Source of the DNA: CAYGAW01 sp964347945
GTDB taxonomy: Bacteria; Chloroflexota; Anaerolineae; UBA7937; B3-Chlor
DNA: 12,488 nt
Assembly: GCA_964347945.1 (NCBI GenBank)
Contig: CAYGAW010000148.1
Span: forward strand, 1-12,488
Direction: 5' to 3'
Translations under genes and position numbers: made by a program
The notes under the pieces: generated by a model
What the model saw: the letters and a program-made list of their open reading frames with translations, nothing else
Databases searched by the model: none
Told to the model about the DNA's origin: nothing
In this document: positions 1 to 5,869 of the stretch, piece after piece
How positions within the stretch are numbered: position 1 is the stretch's first letter
Layout: the number at the start of each line of letters is the position of its first letter

Positions 1-610
1 ACTGTCTCAACTCTCCGCTCGCAGGGTTGTACTGGAGAGGAAAGAGCCGCAACTGAACGACCTTCTGATCCCTGATGAAGGCGGAGGACCCGATCTCAGC
101 GACACCGGCAGGGTAGAAAGTACTGCTGGAGTACACGCTCTGGTCCTTCGTGAACTCCTGTCCAACATAGTCGAGATCTCCCGCCTCATCCCATCTCGGC
201 ACAGGCCGGGGCACGGGGTACACGTTGTAGCGCCCTGGGATGATGTTCGCTTCTACTTCAAGTATGCGCAGTGCGTACTCGGCACCTGGTGGCACGGCCA
301 GAAGAGTGCCCTTGAGAGGTAGCTGGGGCCGACCCACATCGTCCGTCTGCCCGTATCGCGGGATGCTCACCACATGGTAGGCGACACCACCCACATAGGT
401 CTCATCGATCTCGAAAGCTGGCGTGCGGAGCTCCAGGATCACACTATCCTCGTCTGACTTGATGAGCACCAAGTCTTCTTCCTCCGCCGCTGTCCTCTCG
501 CCATCCGCGGGCGAGCGTCTCTCTGCCGCGTGGCTCGCTCCAAACCAAGCAAGACAGAGTAGCACACCCACGGATAGGAAGACAGCCCTTAAGACCGAGC
601 TTCTATGCAC
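1..610 (-). CDS. Secreted C25 (gingipain-type) peptidase-like protein, N-terminal part, cut by window edge
   Basis: Only the first 203 codons are visible; the gene runs off the left edge. A GTG start at 608-610 is chosen because an in-frame TAA lies only 12 bases upstream and an AAGGA ribosome site precedes it by about 9 bases. Residues 1-29 form a signal peptide (basic start, hydrophobic run VFLSVGVLLCLAWFG, then ASHAA). Residues about 50-200 resemble the C25 propeptide family: IPRYGQTDDVGRPQLPLKG at 83-101, LLAVPPGAEY just after, and LRLFPLQYNPASGELR near the visible end. In gingipains this domain precedes and masks the Cys peptidase domain, so a catalytic domain is expected further left but is not seen. 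The neighbour at 844-3051 carries a C25 catalytic domain, so the two may be related secreted proteases. The gene has its own candidate promoter at 700-728. The family call is fairly firm; protease activity is inferred. Confidence 0.75.
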   Translation of the reverse strand, partial: MHRSSVLRAVFLSVGVLLCLAWFGASHAAERRSPADGERTAAEEEDLVLIKSDEDSVILELRTPAFEIDETYVGGVAYHVVSIPRYGQTDDVGRPQLPLKGTLLAVPPGAEYALRILEVEANIIPGRYNVYPVPRPVPRWDEAGDLDYVGQEFTKDQSVYSSSTFYPAGVAEIGSSAFIRDQKVVQLRLFPLQYNPASGELRQ

Positions 611-699
611 AGACGGATGTCCTTATCTCTCGGTATCGCCAGTGTGTTGGCAACATCACCCTGTGTCCGCCACTATCCTTCAGAGCGTGAGCGGAATGT

Positions 700-728
700 A
701 GTCTACGCCATGCATGGCAACTTGTCAA
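700..728 (-). promoter_or_regulatory. Candidate sigma-70 promoter for the C25 propeptide gene
   Basis: On the minus strand a perfect -35 box TTGACA (728-723) is followed after exactly 17 bases by TAGACT (705-700), 4 of 6 to the -10 consensus. Transcription would start near 693, leaving a leader of about 80 bases before the GTG at 610. This suggests that the gene is transcribed independently of the upstream 3051-844 gene. It is a consensus match only. Confidence 0.5.
707..718. promoter_or_regulatory. 12-bp perfect palindrome in the promoter spacer, possible operator
   Basis: GCCATGCATGGC is a perfect 12-bp palindrome lying entirely between the -10 and -35 boxes of the candidate promoter at 700-728. 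A dimeric regulator bound here would block RNA polymerase. No regulator gene for it can be named. A chance palindrome remains possible. Confidence 0.3.
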
Positions 729-811
729 AACCTCTCGCCTCAAGTTGCGCGCTGGTGCCTGGGTGCTATGCGCAAACGTCGCCCTCTTCTCCGCGTCCAA
801 CGTTGCACGCA

Positions 812-833
812 CTGGGGGAGGCGTCCCTCCCAG
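812..833 (-). terminator. Hairpin just downstream of the C25 lipoprotein gene
   Basis: An inverted repeat (arms CTGGGGGAGG and CCTCCCAG as read on the plus strand, 4-base loop, two extra G making a bulge) starts about 10 bases after the stop codon of the minus-strand gene ending at 844. It is GC-rich and placed like a terminator, but no T-tract follows on the minus strand. It could be a weak or factor-assisted terminator or an mRNA 3' stabiliser. Confidence 0.3.
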
Positions 834-843
834 CGGCGGAACG

Positions 844-3051
844 TCACTCAGGAGCCACCAGCCGGAGCGCGGGATCACCGAGGAGGGAGAAAGTCTCGAT
901 CACGTCTCGCTGATCCTGAGTCTCGAACTCCAAGGAACGCTTGGCGTCCATGATGGCCACTCCCACAGTGGGCACTTCCTTGACAAGGAGCGCGTCGAAG
1001 AGAGCCTGGTTCAGCGGCGCCTGGTCGGAAGAGAGAGTGAGACTGCTGGGCGCAAAGACGGCGACAGCTCCGCCGTTCTCGGCAATCAGTAGCTCCTCAG
1101 CCATCGATTGCCGCTCAGGATGGGCGAAGAAGCCTAGAAGACAAGACATCATGACTACGAAGGGTTGCCGACCATCATTCTCCAGTGAGGTGATTTGCTC
1201 CGATGAGAAGAGTTTTTCCCGAGACCAGGTGTCGATGCTCCCGTGGCCGACATAGTTGACGATGAGGCCGCCCGCTGACAGCTCCTGCCGCACGCGAGTC
1301 TTCGGATCTTCCAGCGAGGAGGCATAGACCTTGACCAGGTCATAGCCAGATGGGATCCATTCCCTGGCCAGCAGGGCCGACTGCTCAGCGAAAGTCTCGC
1401 CTTGGCCGTCAGCCACCAAGACCAACCGTCTCCTCCACTCACCCGGTGGCGCGTTCTTCTCGTAGTTGATGATCTTGTCTACCACCGCTCTGACCTCTTC
1501 TGCGGTCTGCACGGGCAACCGACCGATAGCCATGTCGGGAAGATTGTCAGCATCGTCGACGCTGACGAACCAGTTGTCACTGGTGGTCTGGCCACTGTAA
1601 GCCGTCTCCGTGAAGGACGAGGGGAGGAGATTTCTGTTGGGCCCACCCAGGTTGTTCCGGAAATCGTAGCTCGCATCGCCCACCAGTAGAACGTACTGAG
1701 GAGCAGGCTTCGACCAGGAGCCGTACGCGTGGCGCAAGAAGTCGCGAATGGCCGCGGGGTCCACCAGCCCATAGCTGAACTCGTCATAGACGTCTGTGAT
1801 AGAAACCACATTCACCTCGAGTCCCCGACCGGTTCTCCATTCGACCAGGGGCTGAATGGCCTCGCGGAACTCCTCGTGCGTGATCACCATGTAGTCAGCT
1901 TGATTCTCAGAGCTGCGGAGGTCTGGTCGCTCAACCAACGGAGCGATACTGGACGGCGTCTTCAACCCGGCCTCGCTGATGGCCACGTACCGGCGGCCCG
2001 GCGGTTCTTCATCAACGAAGGAAATCGAGTAGTCCTGCCCGCTCCCGTCCACCGCCGCCCCGGTGACCAGCACCACGCTGAGCGGGTCGGTGATATCGAA
2101 TAGCCATATGTCGTTGTCGGTGAAGCCCGTCAAGGTGTGAGCGCCGCTTTGCCCTGAGAACTCCAGCCGGTTCTCCTCGGCAATGAATAACCGCGGATAG
2201 TCTACCTCGATCCAGTCCACCAAGACGATGTCCGCCTGCGCCCCGGTGTCGCCCACAGCCTCTACGGTGATCGAGTTCTCGCCGTCCTGCAGGCACGAGG
2301 CGGGCAGGAAGGTCTCAACCAGATGCTGGCCTTGACCATCCCACGACTCCTCTCCGACAGAGCAATCATTGAAGTGGATCCTCAGATGATGGTCGGGGTC
2401 CACCGGATCGCTGGTGTATCCTAGCACAGAGAATCGCAGAGTGCCGTCGCCATGGGCGGGGTGCGAAACCCGCACGGATACGCTGATGGACCCTGGGGCG
2501 ATGGTTTTCTGCCAATACCAGTGATCCTCCCCCAAGGGAACCTTGGCGGCATAGAATGAGTCCTCCTCCAGATAAACCGTGTGGAGAAACGAGCTAGCAG
2601 TGGTCTCGTCTAAGTCAGACGACACCGCTCTCTGGGCCATCACTTTCCCCTCTTCTCTGCCGATGGAAAGCCAATAGATGTTCTCTGGGCTGTAGGGACC
2701 GTCGTTCTCTTCTCCATAGAACATGATCATTAGGTCCGCTGCCTGACCGGCGTGGGCGAGGGGCACCTCTTCGCCACGATTCAGGAGTTGGATGGTACCT
2801 GGGTCAACCTCAGAAAGATCCAGCCCGGCGTCTGCGAGATCGGCGTAGGAAAGGGCATAGATCCCGTCTTCCTCCACCACGATCTTCGCTTCGCTTGTCG
2901 TTGCAGAAGCACTTGTAGCTGATCTGCAACCCGAGACCAGCACAACTAGCAGCAGAATGGCGAACAGCGGCAGTAGAGACAACCGTGGGAGCGGATACAT
3001 CCCAGACCGTCTGGGGGAGCGGAGAGCAGTTCTCTCCGGCAGCATGGACAT
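844..3051 (-). CDS. Lipoprotein with C25 (gingipain/PorU-like) cysteine peptidase domain
   Basis: 735 residues. The N terminus is basic, then hydrophobic (LLPLFAILLLVVLVSGC), with lipobox VSGC and Cys42 as the likely lipidated residue, so the protein is probably exported and membrane-tethered. Residues about 60-380 are beta-rich with no motif I can name. Residues about 385-735 match the C25 peptidase domain: YMVITHEEF at the start, QYVLLVGDASYDFR, MAIGRLPVQT, then NYVGHGS with the candidate catalytic His603 and MMSCLLGFFAHPE with Cys637, ending in FSLLGDPALRLV. Both dyad residues are present, so it may be active. Unlike gingipains it has no recognisable C25 propeptide; the next gene (610 leftwards) has one. 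The ATG at 3051 lies 3 bases after the stop of the upstream gene and has no clear ribosome site, so translation may be coupled. A Met at residue 18 (3000) would give a more usual signal length and is the alternative start. Natural substrate unknown. Confidence 0.85.
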   Translation of the reverse strand: MSMLPERTALRSPRRSGMYPLPRLSLLPLFAILLLVVLVSGCRSATSASATTSEAKIVVEEDGIYALSYADLADAGLDLSEVDPGTIQLLNRGEEVPLAHAGQAADLMIMFYGEENDGPYSPENIYWLSIGREEGKVMAQRAVSSDLDETTASSFLHTVYLEEDSFYAAKVPLGEDHWYWQKTIAPGSISVSVRVSHPAHGDGTLRFSVLGYTSDPVDPDHHLRIHFNDCSVGEESWDGQGQHLVETFLPASCLQDGENSITVEAVGDTGAQADIVLVDWIEVDYPRLFIAEENRLEFSGQSGAHTLTGFTDNDIWLFDITDPLSVVLVTGAAVDGSGQDYSISFVDEEPPGRRYVAISEAGLKTPSSIAPLVERPDLRSSENQADYMVITHEEFREAIQPLVEWRTGRGLEVNVVSITDVYDEFSYGLVDPAAIRDFLRHAYGSWSKPAPQYVLLVGDASYDFRNNLGGPNRNLLPSSFTETAYSGQTTSDNWFVSVDDADNLPDMAIGRLPVQTAEEVRAVVDKIINYEKNAPPGEWRRRLVLVADGQGETFAEQSALLAREWIPSGYDLVKVYASSLEDPKTRVRQELSAGGLIVNYVGHGSIDTWSREKLFSSEQITSLENDGRQPFVVMMSCLLGFFAHPERQSMAEELLIAENGGAVAVFAPSSLTLSSDQAPLNQALFDALLVKEVPTVGVAIMDAKRSLEFETQDQRDVIETFSLLGDPALRLVAPE

Positions 3052-3054
3052 GGC

Positions 3055-3960
3055 TCAGAGACCCAGTCTCCGGGCCACAATGAGGGCCGCAGCGAGGACC
3101 ACGACCCCCAGAAAAGAGGTTACTGAGGCCAGCAGGAGAAGCGGGCTGATGGAGGTTGTGAGTCGAGCCGCTGTGGGCGAACGCGATGTGGTCCCTCCAG
3201 CCTGAGTGCTCCCTTCCGGCGTCTCGCTTGGTTCAGCGATGTAGGAGAGGACCTTGCTCTCTGGGGTTGCCGTCGGCGTGACGCCACCAACCCGCACCGG
3301 TCTCAGCGTCGGAGACGCAGTGGATGTGGCCGTGGCGGTCACTGTGGCGGCCGGACGAGCTGTGGGTGTCTCGGTCAGTGCTAGCGTAGCAGTCGGGCTG
3401 GGCACGGTGGTAGGCGTGAAGGTGGGCGTTTCGGTCGCTAGCGCTGTCCACGTAGCGGTTGGTGTCCTGGTGGGCGTCGAGGTTGCCGTGCGCGTGAATG
3501 TGGGCAGAGGCGTCCTTGACGGTGTCGATGTTGCAGTCGGCGTCGGAGTGCCGCCGACGGTGGCCGCCTCGGGGCCGAACGTGACCCGGCCACCCGTGTC
3601 CAGAAACTCAAGCCAGTAGTGGTAGGTGACTCCTAGTTCCACATCCGCGTCCACGCGGGAGTACTTGGCACCTATCATCTCCGGAAACGACTTGGCCGGG
3701 ATCATCTGCTCATTAAGCCTGATTACGTCACCAAGCTCCGGGCCTTCAGCACGGTAGAGGTTGAAACCAAAGGTCGTATCCTCGCTGCCCGTCTCCCACT
3801 CTATCAGTACGTCGTCTTCCCTACCAGTGGCTCGAAAGTAAACAAGCTCCACGTCCGCTTGGATGGGCGCGACAGCACTGAGCAGGAGCACAGAGGCACT
3901 CACCAGACACGCCACTGTGGAAACAATCACTGCTAGGTGCTTACTCTGCACGGGACCCAT
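3055..3960 (-). CDS. Membrane-anchored surface protein: fibronectin-like domain, Thr/Pro linker, C-terminal TM
   Basis: 301 residues from the ATG at 3960, chosen because GAGG sits 7 bases upstream, a promoter-like sequence lies at 3995-4023, and a well-formed signal peptide starts there (hydrophobic LAVIVSTVACLVSASVLLL, cleavage near PIQA). A longer frame from a GTG at 4044 would put 28 extra residues before the signal. Residues 37-137 form a beta-sandwich-like domain (VLIEWETGSE, GFNLYRAEGPE, YHYWLEFLDTGG) of the type often seen in Chloroflexota exported proteins. Residues 138-230 are a low-complexity Thr/Pro/Ala linker, probably extended and perhaps glycosylated. Residues about 272-296 are a hydrophobic segment followed by ARRLGL, a stop-transfer anchor with no LPXTG motif. 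The stop is 3 bases before the C25 lipoprotein start, so the pair is probably one transcript and the products may act together on the cell surface. Molecular role unknown. Confidence 0.75.
   Translation of the reverse strand: MGPVQSKHLAVIVSTVACLVSASVLLLSAVAPIQADVELVYFRATGREDDVLIEWETGSEDTTFGFNLYRAEGPELGDVIRLNEQMIPAKSFPEMIGAKYSRVDADVELGVTYHYWLEFLDTGGRVTFGPEAATVGGTPTPTATSTPSRTPLPTFTRTATSTPTRTPTATWTALATETPTFTPTTVPSPTATLALTETPTARPAATVTATATSTASPTLRPVRVGGVTPTATPESKVLSYIAEPSETPEGSTQAGGTTSRSPTAARLTTSISPLLLLASVTSFLGVVVLAAALIVARRLGL
3271..3549 (-). repeat. Degenerate Thr-Pro-rich coding repeat (linker)
   Basis: This stretch encodes the TPTPTATSTP-like linker (residues 138-230 of the 3055-3960 protein). 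Short units such as TPT, TAT, TPTRTP and ETPT recur imperfectly. The DNA repeat is a by-product of the protein composition. It also leaves a long Val/Gly-rich antisense frame open, which is not a gene. Confidence 0.7.
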
Positions 3961-3994
3961 GTCGGTGCCTCTACAACCAAGAGGGTTCAACACA

Positions 3995-4023
3995 AGCTTA
4001 GCAAATCCCCGTGAGAACTTCAA
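3995..4023 (-). promoter_or_regulatory. Candidate promoter of the surface-protein operon
   Basis: On the minus strand TTGAAG (4023-4018), a 17-base spacer ending in TGC, then TAAGCT (4000-3995) resembles a promoter with an extended -10 (TGn). The -10 is only 3 of 6 to consensus. A start near 3988 would give a leader of about 28 bases to the ATG at 3960, which supports that start over the GTG at 4044. Confidence 0.3.
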
Positions 4024-4138
4024 GCGTCCTGGTCCGAGTCTCACGCTTCAGATTCTGTCGCCCAATACCAGATGGGCAGTGCACACCGAACCTGTCACAT
4101 CGGTGTCTCTCTGACACTGTCGGACACAAAGACTCACC

Positions 4139-4552
4139 TCAGAGAAATGAAGAACGTGTCTCCATCAGATTCTGAAGAGATGCAGCGACGATTCCGCTCA
4201 CTAGTCTCTCCGTGGCCACAGTTCCCCCGCTTCGCTGGCGTCCGGCCCAACAGCAGCTTGCGCTCGAATGCCAAGGCCGCGCAGCTCCTTGACTTTTCCC
4301 ACAGCTCGACAGGTATGCCTGAGCAATCTGGGCAATTGTCACCTCTTGGCTAGGTTGAGATCGGATTGAGACCTCACCAACATCTGGTTCTTGACCTTGC
4401 GCAGGTCCAAGACGGCGAAGAACAGAATTGTTGAAGAACGCGGGGAAAATATCTCTGTTGGTGTGAACAGAGTATACTTCTTCACTACACTCAGCAACGA
4501 GGTCCAATAGGCCGTACTCTCCCCACGCGGTGAGGGTCTTGGGCTTTGTCAA
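4139..4552 (-). CDS. Doubtful hypothetical protein or decayed gene
   Basis: An open frame of 137 residues starts at a TTG preceded by GGGAGAG. The first 80 or so residues look protein-like (LTAWGEYGLLDLVAECSEE, IFPAFFNNSVLRRLG). The last 55 are rich in Ser, Cys and Trp, while another minus frame over 4150-4330 (ELWEKSRSCAALAFERKL) looks more like coding sequence, which would fit a frameshifted remnant. I recognise no family, and its position between divergent promoters makes a chance frame quite possible. Confidence 0.25.
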   Translation of the reverse strand: MTKPKTLTAWGEYGLLDLVAECSEEVYSVHTNRDIFPAFFNNSVLRRLGPAQGQEPDVGEVSIRSQPSQEVTIAQIAQAYLSSCGKSQGAARPWHSSASCCWAGRQRSGGTVATERLVSGIVAASLQNLMETRSSFL

Positions 4553-4607
4553 GACTCTCCCAACCTTAAACTAACACCACCGTTCTCGCGAATAGGCTCC
4601 CTGGTGC

Positions 4608-4653
4608 TTGACAAACCTGCGCACTTGAGGCAAAATGGTTATAACGAGATAAT
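4608..4653 (+). promoter_or_regulatory. Two overlapping candidate promoters of the GntR gene and sugar cluster
   Basis: Candidate 1 is TTGAGG (4625-4630), 17 bases, GATAAT (4648-4653; 5 of 6 to TATAAT). Candidate 2 is a perfect TTGACA (4608-4613), 17 bases, CAAAAT (4631-4636; 4 of 6). The first places the start near 4660, about 40 bases before the ATG at 4701, and its -10 lies inside the AT-rich dyad at 4648-4667. These are consensus matches only. Confidence 0.45.
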
Positions 4654-4678
4654 ATTATAATAATATCATCGCCATTTT
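4632..4678. promoter_or_regulatory. AT-rich dyad, probable GntR operator (autoregulation)
   Basis: A 20-bp palindrome at 4648-4667 (GATAATATTATAATAATATC) is symmetric except for one base pair, with a perfect core TATTATAATA. It is flanked by CGA/TCG (4645-4647, 4669-4671) and by an outer inverted repeat AAAATGG (4632-4638) / CCATTTT (4672-4678). It overlaps the -10 region just upstream of the GntR/UTRA gene, where members of this family commonly bind to repress themselves and the adjacent operon. The AT-richness stands out from the GC-rich surroundings. The protein-site link is inferred. Confidence 0.5.
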
Positions 4679-4700
4679 CAGACGCCACTTCGAGGGTTGT

Positions 4701-5444
4701 ATGCCTAACCGAGATGACGTCCCAGTCCCACTCTACTACAGGATCAGGGAAGATCTGCGTGACTCGATAATGTCGGGTGAGCTCAGGCCCGGGGATCGCA
4801 TCAGTTCGGAACGGGAGCTGTGCGAGGAGCATGGCGTCAGCGGCATAACCGTTAAGCGAGCTGTCCTCGACCTGGTGGCAGAGGGGCTGCTGTATCGTGT
4901 GCCGGGCAAGGGTACTTTCGTTGCCCAGCCAAAGATGGAGCGGGACCTCTCACGACTTAGTAGCTTCACAGACGAAATGCTGCATCGCGGGCTGAAGCCC
5001 GACAGCACGGTCCTCGAGGCCAGTACGATATCCGCGCGCGGGAGCGTTGCCAAGAGTCTCGAGCTTTCGCCGGGCGAGGAAGTCATCTACGTGGAACGGG
5101 TCAGGTTCGCAGATGGTGTCCCGCTCATGCTCGAAAAGACCTTTCTACCCCACAAGCTGTTCCCCAACCTTCTCACCCGGGACCTGGCCAGACAGTCGCT
5201 CTACGATCTGATCACGCAAGAGTATGGCGTCTCGCTAGCCAAAGCCAGGGAAACCCTCGAACCGGTGATCATAAACGATAGAGAGGCTGAGAATCTGGCC
5301 ATTGAAGAGGGTGCACCAGGTCTTCTCTTGGAATTGATCGCCTATTCCGACGAGGGAACGCCTGTGGAATACACCAAGGCGATAGTTCGCGGTGACAGGT
5401 GCAAGTACTACATAGAAATGGGCGGTTTCCGGCGGAAAACTTGA
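4701..5444 (+). CDS. GntR family (HutC-type) transcriptional regulator with UTRA domain
   Basis: 247 residues. The ATG at 4701 follows GAGG at 5 bases. Residues about 10-75 are the winged helix-turn-helix (LYYRIREDLRDSIMSGELRP, SSERELCEEHGVSGITVKRA, wing VPGKGTFVAQP). Residues about 86-239 are the UTRA effector domain, opening LSSFTDEMLHRGLKP and containing VIYVERVRFADGVPLMLE and VEYTKAIVRGDRCKYYIEM. HutC-type regulators with UTRA usually sense small metabolites; sugar-operon members such as NagR/DasR and GamR bind sugar phosphates. Its place at the head of a sugar cluster points to a pathway repressor released by a phosphosugar. The AT-rich dyad at 4632-4678 is its likely operator. The family call is secure; the ligand is unknown. 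Confidence 0.93.
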   Translation: MPNRDDVPVPLYYRIREDLRDSIMSGELRPGDRISSERELCEEHGVSGITVKRAVLDLVAEGLLYRVPGKGTFVAQPKMERDLSRLSSFTDEMLHRGLKPDSTVLEASTISARGSVAKSLELSPGEEVIYVERVRFADGVPLMLEKTFLPHKLFPNLLTRDLARQSLYDLITQEYGVSLAKARETLEPVIINDREAENLAIEEGAPGLLLELIAYSDEGTPVEYTKAIVRGDRCKYYIEMGGFRRKT

Positions 5445-5668
5445 TTGCTCGCCAAAACAAGCAGTGCGGCCCAAGTTTCTTTGCAGAAGGCAGAAGGGAG
5501 TCCTTCGCACAAAGATGGGTGCACTTGTCAACTGATCAGAATCGACACACGGGACGGATCGCCTTGGTCAGACCGGTGGGAGCCGAGTTCGCTGGCCTGG
5601 AGCCAGTCTTTGGCTGAGAGAACCCAAGGACCTAACTGGGGCTGCTGTGCTCCAGGGACAGATACCTG
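5445..5668. other. Non-coding or decayed stretch between GntR gene and small frame
   Basis: No convincing gene, promoter or terminator is visible here. The frame used by the small frame at 5669-5854 is interrupted upstream by a TGA at 5615-5617 and a TAA at 5633-5635. In that frame the translation before 5615 (LVRPVGAEFAGLEPVFG) looks somewhat protein-like, so this may be the damaged upstream part of one older gene. Confidence 0.35.
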
Positions 5669-5854
5669 GTGGTGGTCAACCACGGCCAGGAGCCAATCCG
5701 TGCCCCCATCACCAGCGCTTTGTCGCTAGAAGAGGTGAGGGAACTGGCGCCCGGTGCGGCCAGGAGGGTGGTCCACGACGAGCACCAGTGGAAAGGGGAG
5801 CTGGAGGGGTTCTGCGGAACGGTATTCTACTGGCGTGCCGAGAATTCTGGTTAG
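5669..5854 (+). pseudogene. Small orphan frame, possible C-terminal remnant of a larger protein
   Basis: From a GTG at 5669 the frame gives 61 residues; it is open back to a TAA at 5633, so the readable segment is LGLLCSRDRYLVVVNHGQEPIRAP and onwards. The composition is that of a real protein (SLEEVRELAPGAARRVVHDE, LEGFCGTVFYWRAENSG), and a beta-strand such as YLVVVNHGQEPI recalls the C-terminal beta-domains of some glycosidases, though that likeness is weak. No convincing family match is made. It ends 15 bases before the SIS gene and lies on the same strand, so it is carried on the operon transcript. Alternatives are a genuine small protein or the tail of a glycoside hydrolase lost by deletion. 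Confidence 0.35.
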
Positions 5855-5869
5855 TAGGAAGAGAAACAC

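Larger units (their letters stand above)
3961..4700. other. Divergent intergenic region, 740 bp
   Basis: This separates the minus-strand surface operon from the plus-strand sugar cluster. The left end carries the candidate surface-operon promoter and the right end the candidate promoters and operator of the GntR gene. The middle (about 4100-4560) holds only a weak minus-strand frame (4139-4552). Near 4102-4126 short GTGTC/GACAC words form small possible hairpins that I do not regard as significant. No RNA gene is recognisable. Confidence 0.5.

Noticed and set aside
3271..3549. Repeat-rich block considered as a CRISPR or tandem-repeat array
   Set aside because: The units are short, imperfect and explained by a Thr/Pro-rich protein linker; there are no constant repeats with unique spacers.
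3254..3619. Long plus-strand frame rich in Val and Gly (VAVGVGV repeats) over the Thr/Pro linker
   Set aside because: It is the antisense of the Thr/Pro-rich coding repeat; composition follows from reading Thr/Pro/Ala codons backwards, and the minus-strand gene has a signal peptide, domain and anchor.
3961..4044. N-terminal extension of the surface protein from a GTG at 4044
   Set aside because: It would put 28 non-hydrophobic residues before the signal peptide, has no good ribosome site, and lies upstream of the candidate promoter at 3995-4023.
4102..4126. Short GTGTC/GACAC inverted repeats in the intergenic region
   Set aside because: Stems of only 5 bp, with no following T-run and no fit to a promoter; expected by chance.
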